Shown here piece after piece: positions 15,456 to 20,575 of a DNA stretch of 20,575 nucleotides. This DNA comes from Bacillota bacterium (GTDB lineage: Bacteria; Bacillota; Limnochordia; Darwinibacteriales; Darwinibacteriaceae). Position numbers and translations under genes: made by a program. The stretch spans positions 1 through 20,575 of the forward strand of contig JAAZLY010000001.1 in the NCBI GenBank assembly GCA_012799115.1, read 5' to 3'. The notes beneath the pieces were generated by a model that saw only the letters and a program-made list of their open reading frames with translations, was not told where the DNA came from and did no database searches. How positions within the stretch are numbered: the stretch's first letter is position 1; every line of letters starts with the position of its first letter.

Positions 15456-15486
15456 TTGGGTGGAAATTTGAAGGAGGCTATGTAAG

Positions 15487-16617
15487 TTGCTTACAGTGAT
15501 CAAGAATGTGCAGGTCTTTTCCCCTGACGATCTGGGGGTCAATGATATTGTCTTTAGCTGTGACACAATCGTAGAAATCGGAAAAGGGATCGCCCCTTCC
15601 TATCCCAAGGCGAAACAGGTGGAAGGAAAGGGTTTGGTTGCCACTCCTGGCTTGATCGATCAACATGTCCATGTCACAGGTGGGGGCGGAGAGGGAGGCT
15701 TTCGGACCCGGGTTCCGGAGCTGAAGTTTACTGACTGTGTGCGGGCTGGTGTCACAACTCTGGTTGGGGTGCTTGGCACCGATGGAGTGACCCGTAGCGT
15801 CGAAAATCTGGTGGCGAAAACGAAGGCTCTATGCGACGAGGGCCTCACTGCCTATTGCCTCACAGGATCGTATGAGTACCCGACGCTTACCCTGACCGGT
15901 GATGTGAAGAAGGATATTGCCTTTATCGGGGAAGTACTAGGTGTGAAGGTGGCCCTCTCGGACCATCGCTCTTCTCATTTGACCAAGGCAGAGTTGATCC
16001 GATTGGTGAGCGATGTGCGTATGGCCTCTCTCATTAGCGGCAAGCCAGGCATTGTGACCATCCACATGGGCCGTGGCAAGCAAGGTCTCAACCCCATCTT
16101 TGAGATTCTAGCTGAAACAGATCTTCCCATCAAACATTTCAGACCAACGCATGTCGGTAAACTCGGTGAGCCCGCTGTGCGCTTTGCCAAGGCCGGTGGA
16201 TACATTGACTTTACTGCGACGCCCAATCCGAGTGATGCCGCTCGAGATATTATGGGAGCTCTGCAGGCTGGAGCGCCCTTGGAGAGAGTGACCTTGAGTT
16301 CGGACTCCAACGGGAGCCTGCCCCAGTGGAACGATAAGAACGAAATGATCGGAATTGTCGCTGCCTCCATGACATCCTTGCTTAACGTTCTAAGGGAGCT
16401 GGTTCAGGTAGAGAAGATGGAGATGAGCGAAGCTCTACGCCTTGCCACCACAAATGTGTCCCAGGCCCTAGAGCTACATGAATCTAGGGGCAAGTTAGCC
16501 CAGGGCTTTGCGGCAGACATCCTGTTGTTCGATTCTAACTTCAACCTTGATACGGTGATTGCCCGAGGTAAGGTATTGATGCAAGGCGGAGAACTCCAGG
16601 TTCAGGATACTTATTAG
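15487..16617 (+). CDS. iadA: Isoaspartyl dipeptidase (beta-aspartyl peptidase)
   Basis: A zinc amidohydrolase that splits dipeptides with a beta-linked N-terminal aspartate, from damaged proteins or diet peptides. The 376 residues compare with about 390 in E. coli IadA. Active-site residues can be placed: His60 and His62 (DQHVHV), Glu69 (GGGGEGG), bridging Lys154 (KVALSDHRSS), His193 (TIHMGRG), His222 (RPTHVGK) and Asp273 (SSDSNGSLP). GTDGVTRS and TGSYEYP loops are also family signatures. The start is TTG 15487 with AAGGAGG nine bases upstream. It lies 31 bases after the HAAS gene and may share its PadR-controlled transcript. A hairpin follows the gene. Confidence 0.95.
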   Translation: MLTVIKNVQVFSPDDLGVNDIVFSCDTIVEIGKGIAPSYPKAKQVEGKGLVATPGLIDQHVHVTGGGGEGGFRTRVPELKFTDCVRAGVTTLVGVLGTDGVTRSVENLVAKTKALCDEGLTAYCLTGSYEYPTLTLTGDVKKDIAFIGEVLGVKVALSDHRSSHLTKAELIRLVSDVRMASLISGKPGIVTIHMGRGKQGLNPIFEILAETDLPIKHFRPTHVGKLGEPAVRFAKAGGYIDFTATPNPSDAARDIMGALQAGAPLERVTLSSDSNGSLPQWNDKNEMIGIVAASMTSLLNVLRELVQVEKMEMSEALRLATTNVSQALELHESRGKLAQGFAADILLFDSNFNLDTVIARGKVLMQGGELQVQDTY

Positions 16618-16640
16618 TCTCTGCGTAAGTTCGTTCCATG

Positions 16641-16670
16641 AGAACCCCGGATCCATTCCTCCGGGGTTCT
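16641..16670 (+). terminator. Terminator of iadA
   Basis: AGAACCCCGG (16641-16650) and CCGGGGTTCT (16661-16670) form a perfect ten-base stem with a ten-base loop. The tail (GCTATTACG) is poor in T, so termination may be incomplete. Confidence 0.65.
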
Positions 16671-16708
16671 GCTATTACGATTATCGCCAAATTGTAGTAA
16701 ATGGAACC

Positions 16709-16722
16709 GGGGGGCAGACCCC
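16709..16722. repeat. GGGG-x-CAGACCCC palindromic element, copy 2
   Basis: GGGGGGCAGACCCC repeats the core seen at 207-219 (GGGG[AG]CAGACCCC). Here it is intergenic, between the iadA terminator and the ECF operon, about 60 bases before the S-component start. It may be the same class of dispersed palindromic element. I see no clear promoter in the rest of this 168-base gap. Confidence 0.45.
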
Positions 16723-16785
16723 TTGAAGGAGATTCTGTTTCTGAGGGGAAGGTTATCAGGAATTAAGTGTGGAGGGTACGTTGCT

Positions 16786-17340
16786 ATGGAAGATCGGGGA
16801 AGGCGGCGGAGAGGCCATTTTAGACTCTCGGATTATGTTATTCTTGCTATGTTAGCTGCCATGGGGATCGCGAGCAAGGCGGTCATTGTCCCCTTGGCCC
16901 AAGCCATCACGGGACCCCTTTTTATACCAGGGGGCGTTGTGGCTGGTGGGTTCTTTATGATGTTCTTGGTCTTGGGCACAGCCCTCACTGGCAGACTAGG
17001 GGCTGCGCTTTTGGTTTCCTTCATTCAGGCGCTTCTTGTGACCATCACAGGGAGCTTCGGATCACATGGTGCCGCTAGTCTCTTTACCTATGTCCTGCCT
17101 GGATTGGCCGTGGAAGCCTGGTTTTTCCTGAGCAAACACCGGGGTTGTTGTCCCCTTTGCTGTTTTATAGCAGGTATGATCGCCAATATGGTGGGTACGT
17201 TTGCTGTAAACCTCGCTATTTTCCGTCTGCCCTTCGTCCCCTTGATGTTATCGATTGCTGTTTCAGCACTCTCTGGGGGATTAGGCGGTCTGGTGGCTAG
17301 TAGTGTGGCGCGGAAACTAGAGAAGTTGGAGATATTGTAG
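16786..17340 (+). CDS. ECF transporter S component, substrate-binding membrane subunit (substrate unknown)
   Basis: A 184-residue hydrophobic protein with about six helices (near 15-37, 45-66, 70-88, 97-115, 122-145 and 152-175), the size and shape of energy-coupling-factor S components, which bind a vitamin or metal and dock on EcfT. A basic N-terminus (MEDRGRRRRGHFRLSD) precedes the first helix, and small-residue patterns such as LAAMGIASKA and ITGPLFIPGGVVAGG resemble this family. An unusual CCPLCC cluster (residues 121-126) sits at the start of helix 5. ATG 16786 has GGAGGG nine bases upstream; a TTG at 16723 would add 21 residues without a good site. It is the first gene of the operon that continues with EcfA, EcfA and EcfT. 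I cannot assign it to the thiamine, riboflavin, biotin, folate or other known specificity groups. Confidence 0.75.
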   Translation: MEDRGRRRRGHFRLSDYVILAMLAAMGIASKAVIVPLAQAITGPLFIPGGVVAGGFFMMFLVLGTALTGRLGAALLVSFIQALLVTITGSFGSHGAASLFTYVLPGLAVEAWFFLSKHRGCCPLCCFIAGMIANMVGTFAVNLAIFRLPFVPLMLSIAVSALSGGLGGLVASSVARKLEKLEIL

Positions 17341-17358
17341 TATAAGGGAGGGACGGAG

Positions 17359-17889
17359 TTGTTCAAGAATCGAAGCAAACAGATAATCACAATTGCAGCT
17401 TTAGTAACGGCACTCACTCTTTTGGTGGCTGTCCTCGCTTACCTCAATGCGGGGGATCTCGACCGGAAAAAGACTCTAGAAAAGGATGCAGAGTTTGTGT
17501 TGCGTTATGGTGAGAAGGAACACCGGGTTAGCAGGGAAGCTATCGTAGATCTAGGTACTGTGGAATTCTCTACTGTCATGCGAACCAGTTCCACCGCACC
17601 TACCCATGTCACATTTACAGGCGTTGAGCTTTGGAAGATTCTAGAAAGGTATGAGATTCCCATCCAAGCTGACTCGATGGTTGATGTAAAGGCCTTAGAC
17701 GGCTATGTTTCTGTCTTCGATGGAGAGGAAGTACTTGAAAGGGATAGTGTTTATCTAACGATTGCGATGAATGGGGAGCCTTTACAGACCAAGAGCGAAG
17801 GCGGGCAAGGGCCTTTTTACCTGGTTTTACGAAACACAGAGTTTGCCCAGCGTTGGGTGAAATTCGTGGAGGAGATTTTTGTTCAGTGA
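17359..17889 (+). CDS. Membrane-anchored protein with sulfite-oxidase/molybdopterin-oxidoreductase-like fold
   Basis: A 176-residue protein with one N-terminal hydrophobic segment (about residues 9-28) as signal or anchor, then an extracytoplasmic domain. The domain shows the pattern of the oxidoreductase molybdopterin-binding (SUOX) fold: VTFTGVELWKILERYEI (about 84-100), VKALDGYVSVF (110-120), LTIAMNGEPL (133-142), GPFYLVL (151-157) and WVKFVEEI (166-173). It covers only the core half of that domain and has no cysteine at all, so it lacks the Mo ligand of true sulfite oxidases. It could bind a pterin-like ligand or act as a structural partner, as CbiN/NikN-like subunits do in metal ECF importers. 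TTG 17359 follows GGGAGGGA. It overlaps the next gene by GTGA. Confidence 0.68.
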   Translation: MFKNRSKQIITIAALVTALTLLVAVLAYLNAGDLDRKKTLEKDAEFVLRYGEKEHRVSREAIVDLGTVEFSTVMRTSSTAPTHVTFTGVELWKILERYEIPIQADSMVDVKALDGYVSVFDGEEVLERDSVYLTIAMNGEPLQTKSEGGQGPFYLVLRNTEFAQRWVKFVEEIFVQ

Positions 17890-18560
17890 ATGCTTTAGAA
17901 GGACGCCAGATCAGTTTCTCATATGGACGGGGTAAGACCCTGTTGAGCCAAGTCGACTTCTATGTTCAGCCTGGGGAGTGTGTCATCTTACAGGGTCCAT
18001 CTGGTTCGGGGAAGACGACCTTGTGCCACATTGCCGGGGGGATCATCCCCCGTTCCTTCTCCGGTGACCTTGAGGGGGAGGTTCTGCTTTTTGGCACTCC
18101 TCTTCACAGTCTATCTTTGGCTGACGTAGTGAAAAACGTGGGTATCCTCTTCCAAAATCCTGACTCCCAGCTGTTCTTCCCGACGGTGGAGGATGAGCTT
18201 GCCTTCGGACCCGAGAATCTTTGTCTGCCTCGGGAAGAGATCGCCCTGCGGATTGCAGAAGCGTTAGATGCAGTCGAGATGAGCTCCTTCCGCCTGGTGG
18301 AGACCGACACTCTTTCCCATGGCCAAAAGCAGAGAATTGCCCTGGCTGCCGTTTTGGCCCTACGGCCTAGAGTCCTCATTTTAGATGAGGCTTTTTCTCA
18401 GCTGGACACAGCCTCTACTGCCATTGTCAAAGGTGTTCTTCGCAGGCAAAAAGAATTGGGTCAGGCAATTTTCATGGTGGAAAATGGTGAGGAACATCTA
18501 GAACTTGCCGAACGTGTCTACGAACTGCAAGGGGGACAGATCAGGGAGGTGGCCCTGTGA
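17886..18560 (+). CDS. ECF transporter ATPase, first subunit (degenerate H-loop)
   Basis: A cytoplasmic ABC ATPase of 224 residues that powers the ECF module. Walker A is GPSGSGKT (37-44), the Q-loop Gln90 is in LFQNPDSQLF, the signature is LSHGQ (143-147, usual LSGGQ) and Walker B is VLILDEAF with Glu168. Where the H-loop normally reads TH, this protein has Glu199-Asn200 (IFMVENGEEH), so the switch histidine is missing. The QNPDSQLFFPTVEDELAFGP block is typical of EcfA/CbiO proteins. GTG 17886 has GGAGGAG ten bases upstream and overlaps the preceding stop (GTGA); an upstream start at 17853 is possible but would run far into the previous gene. Confidence 0.9.
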   Translation: MNALEGRQISFSYGRGKTLLSQVDFYVQPGECVILQGPSGSGKTTLCHIAGGIIPRSFSGDLEGEVLLFGTPLHSLSLADVVKNVGILFQNPDSQLFFPTVEDELAFGPENLCLPREEIALRIAEALDAVEMSSFRLVETDTLSHGQKQRIALAAVLALRPRVLILDEAFSQLDTASTAIVKGVLRRQKELGQAIFMVENGEEHLELAERVYELQGGQIREVAL

Positions 18561-19216
18561 CTGTGGCTATCAGTGTGACGGATCTGGTCTTCGGGTACCA
18601 AAAGGGAAACTTCACCCTTTCTTGCCCTCATCTTCGTTTGGAACAAGGCAAGCTCAGTTTGATCACCGGTGCAAATGGCAGTGGGAAGACTACTTTAGCC
18701 AAGCTGATCTGCGGCATTTTACGGCCCAGTGGGGGAAGTGTTCAGATTTTCGGCCAAGCCACTTCAGAACTCTCCCTCGGGGAGATTGGCCGGCAAGTAG
18801 GCTATCTCTTCCAAGACCCCTCTAGGCAGCTTTTTGCGGGAACTGTGTGGAAGGAGATGACCTTCGTTGATCATCTCTTGGAAAGCGAACAAGGGACAAG
18901 CACCAAAAAGGCACAGGATCTACTGGATCGTTTTGGCCTGGGAGAACTGAAAAGTCGAAGTATCTACTTCCTGAGCGGCGGGGAGAAGCAAAGACTTGCC
19001 CTGTGCACTATTTTAATGGGTGAGCCGCGGTTTCTCATTCTTGACGAGCCGACTGTGGGCCTAGATAAGCAGAACCGAGTCATCCTCTATGATATACTCG
19101 ATGACCTGCTTCGCGAGGGAAGAGGCATAGCGGTGATCACCCACGAGAACGAGCTAATCGAGCGCTTTGCCGGGGCACCTCAGATCAAGGTAGAACGTGG
19201 GCAGGTGAGCCTATGA
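18557..19216 (+). CDS. ECF transporter ATPase, second subunit
   Basis: The partner ABC ATPase, 219 residues. All nucleotide motifs are intact: Walker A GANGSGKT (38-45), Q-loop Gln86 in LFQDPSRQLF, signature LSGGE (139-143), Walker B FLILDEPTVGLD with Glu164, and H-loop His196 in AVITHENE. It would form a heterodimer with the first ATPase and dock on EcfT coupling helices through the Q-helix region. GTG 18557 has GGGAGG seven bases upstream and overlaps the preceding stop (GTGA). Its own stop overlaps the EcfT start (ATGA). This tight overlap with ecfT supports a dedicated (group I) rather than a shared ECF module. Confidence 0.92.
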   Translation: MTVAISVTDLVFGYQKGNFTLSCPHLRLEQGKLSLITGANGSGKTTLAKLICGILRPSGGSVQIFGQATSELSLGEIGRQVGYLFQDPSRQLFAGTVWKEMTFVDHLLESEQGTSTKKAQDLLDRFGLGELKSRSIYFLSGGEKQRLALCTILMGEPRFLILDEPTVGLDKQNRVILYDILDDLLREGRGIAVITHENELIERFAGAPQIKVERGQVSL

Positions 19217-19947
19217 GTCGAGTCGATCCAAGGGTTAAGTTGTTTTGGGTAATGCTTTGTACAAGTGGGGCCCTGATCTTTGTTCGCCTACCCTGGATGG
19301 CGGGTCTCCTTCTTTTTTGTCGGTTAGGAACCTTCTCCTTCGGAGCAGATCGTAAGGCGCTCCGGGGACGTTTAGCCCGCTTCCTACCCCTGTTTCTACT
19401 GATACTTCTAGTCCATATTGTCTTTGTCCGGACGGGGACTCCCCTCCTATTCATTAGGAAATACCCCATTGTGACCTTTGATGGCTTGATGCGAGGTGCC
19501 ACCACCTTGATGCGTTTTTTCATCATTCTTTGCTCCGCCGCAGTGATGGCTGGCGAAAACACCCGGCGAGTGCTAGCCGCCTTTAGTAAAATGAAGGTGC
19601 CGTACCTGTTCTCCTTTATGCTGATGATCGCACTGCGTTTCTTGCCCACCTTTAGTACGTCCTTTTCAGACGCATTGATTGCTCTGCAATTGCGAGGTGT
19701 GGAACTAAAGAGGCTGAGCTTGGTTAAGAAACTACGTTTGTATCGTGATCTGTTGCTTCCGGTTGTAGCAGATGCGGTAGTGAAAAGCAGGGTCTTAGCT
19801 GTCGTCATGGAAGCTCGAGGTTTTGGTGCCATGCCTAGGCGTACAAGCTATCTAGAGGTGCGCATGACCCTTAGGGATTGGGTGTTAACGGGGGTGCTCT
19901 TCGTGCTGGGTATCGTTGCGCTTGGCGGTTATTATTTCTTCCCTTAG
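19213..19947 (+). CDS. ecfT: ECF transporter transmembrane subunit EcfT
   Basis: The energy-coupling membrane subunit, 244 residues, which links the two ATPases to the S component. It starts with the common SRVDPRVKL segment and has about five to six hydrophobic helices. The two coupling-helix motifs are LRG (160-162, in ALQLRGVEL; usually ARG) and ARG (201-203, in VMEARGFGAMPRRT). LRFLPTF near 141-147 is also typical. The ATG shares bases with the preceding ATPase stop (ATGA). Ten bases separate its stop from the MobB-like gene, which is preceded by AGGAGGAG, so the operon continues. Confidence 0.92.
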   Translation: MSRVDPRVKLFWVMLCTSGALIFVRLPWMAGLLLFCRLGTFSFGADRKALRGRLARFLPLFLLILLVHIVFVRTGTPLLFIRKYPIVTFDGLMRGATTLMRFFIILCSAAVMAGENTRRVLAAFSKMKVPYLFSFMLMIALRFLPTFSTSFSDALIALQLRGVELKRLSLVKKLRLYRDLLLPVVADAVVKSRVLAVVMEARGFGAMPRRTSYLEVRMTLRDWVLTGVLFVLGIVALGGYYFFP

Positions 19948-19957
19948 GAGGAGTTCT

Positions 19958-20575
19958 ATGAAGGTAATGGCAATTATCGGAACATCAAACTCTGGCAAGA
20001 CCGCCCTGTGTGAGGTGATCATCAAAGGACTTCGTGAGCGTGGATATACTGTGGGGTCTGTTAAAGAGATCCATTCTCCTGATTTTGCCCTTGATCCCGA
20101 CCCAGCGGAAGATACGGGCAGACACCGTCAGAGTGGCTCCCAGCTGATTACTGCAAGGGGGCTACAGGAGACAGATGTTCTTTATCAGGAGAAGCTTCCG
20201 GTGGAGGAGATCCTGAAACACTATGATCACGACTTTGTCATCCTAGAAGGGGTTACGGACTGTAATTGCCCCCGGATTCTCACCGCACACGATGAAGATG
20301 AAGTCCAGGAACGAATGGACAAGCGGGTGGTTGCTGTATCGGGAGTATTGGCCAACAAGGGACTAAAAGAGGTCTTTGGCTTACCAGTCTTCCATGCCCT
20401 GCAAAGCCCGGACAAGCTTATTGACTTTGTGGCAGAGCATGCCTTTGAGCCTCTTCCCTCCTTTGATCCCGACTGCTGCTCACTTTGTGGCTCCAGCTGC
20501 CAGGAATTAGCCGGTAGGATCGCAAAGGGGGAGGCCAGCAGGGACGACTGCATCTTGGACAACTCCCAAGTGGAG
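19958..20575 (+). CDS. MobB-like P-loop protein with C-terminal Fe-S type cysteine domain (partial, runs off window)
   Basis: A nucleotide-binding protein related to MobB, which assists molybdopterin-guanine dinucleotide synthesis. The 206 codons seen are open to the right edge. Walker A is GTSNSGKT (8-15). VKEIHSPDF and DTGRHRQSGSQLI correspond to the MobB VKHxHHxF and DxxRHxxAGA blocks, and FVILEGVTDCNCPR corresponds to the (V/L)EGFK region. After about residue 165 comes a domain not found in short MobB: Cys174-x2-Cys177-Gly-x2-Cys181-x16-Cys198, plus Cys173. This resembles the four-cysteine FeS domain of RnfB and CdhD-like proteins, with one residue less between the second and third cysteines. 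ATG 19958 follows AGGAGGAG. It is the last gene seen in the ECF operon. The nucleotide used and the role are inferred from family only. Confidence 0.75.
   Translation, partial: MKVMAIIGTSNSGKTALCEVIIKGLRERGYTVGSVKEIHSPDFALDPDPAEDTGRHRQSGSQLITARGLQETDVLYQEKLPVEEILKHYDHDFVILEGVTDCNCPRILTAHDEDEVQERMDKRVVAVSGVLANKGLKEVFGLPVFHALQSPDKLIDFVAEHAFEPLPSFDPDCCSLCGSSCQELAGRIAKGEASRDDCILDNSQVE

Noticed and set aside
16618..16785. Possible riboswitch (TPP or molybdenum-cofactor type) before the ECF operon
   Set aside because: Only a terminator-like stem and the GGGGCAGACCCC palindrome are visible. The CTGAGGGG and TATCAGG pieces do not fit a TPP core, and no conserved Moco motif layout could be recognised.
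19185..19832. Long minus-strand open frame (215 codons) opposite ecfT
   Set aside because: Its product is rich in Arg, Lys, Ser and Thr with no domain character and mirrors the hydrophobic codons of ecfT; it is a shadow of that gene.
1..20575. CRISPR arrays, tRNA/rRNA genes, insertion sequences, phage or toxin-antitoxin modules
   Set aside because: I saw no regularly spaced repeats, tRNA-like cloverleaf blocks, transposase or integrase motifs, or toxin-antitoxin-like small gene pairs; the only repeats are the two short GGGG-x-CAGACCCC palindromes.

Overview
The window reads like a stretch of a Bacillota-type chromosome of medium GC content. The reasons are strong AGGAGG-like ribosome binding sites, frequent TTG and GTG starts, a Bacillus-like MurNAc-recovery gene set, an ECF vitamin-type transporter operon and many compact hairpin terminators. 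The exact lineage cannot be read from the sequence; a clostridial or Limnochordia-like organism is only a guess. There are no rRNA or tRNA genes, CRISPR arrays, insertion sequences or phage genes.

Layout. Bases 1-239 hold the end of an unidentified gene whose last codons run into a GGGGACAGACCCC palindrome. Next, on the + strand, are an M3 oligoendopeptidase F (259-2067, with terminator) and a tightly coupled trio: a family 2 glycoside hydrolase, a small divergent inorganic-pyrophosphatase-like protein and a PlsC-type acyltransferase (2212-5160). Convergent to these, on the - strand, are a serine beta-lactamase-fold hydrolase of the AmiE type and a GH3 N-acetylglucosaminidase, NagZ. NagZ's start overlaps the stop of a decayed sugar-ABC permease remnant. 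Across a 383-base divergent control region lies murQ on the + strand. NagZ, the AmiE-like protein and MurQ form most of a muropeptide/MurNAc salvage route. The transporter is missing here, apart from the remnant, and so is the kinase or PTS that would make MurNAc-6-phosphate.

The middle holds a CheW plus chemoreceptor pair under a near-consensus promoter, a small-subunit catalase, and a membrane zinc-ribbon protein. After these come a PadR repressor with its HAAS-domain membrane partner, expressed from a consensus promoter whose spacer contains a perfect palindrome, and an isoaspartyl dipeptidase (iadA).

The right end (16786 to the window edge) is the most unusual part: an ECF-type transporter operon with start-stop overlaps. 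It contains an S component with a CCPLCC motif, a membrane-anchored protein with a sulfite-oxidase/molybdopterin-oxidoreductase fold but no cysteine, two ECF ATPases (the first lacking the H-loop histidine) and EcfT. Last is a MobB-like P-loop protein extended by a four-cysteine Fe-S type domain, cut by the window edge. Two molybdopterin-flavoured proteins around an ECF importer suggest a role in acquiring a molybdenum/tungsten- or pterin-related compound. That substrate is inference only.
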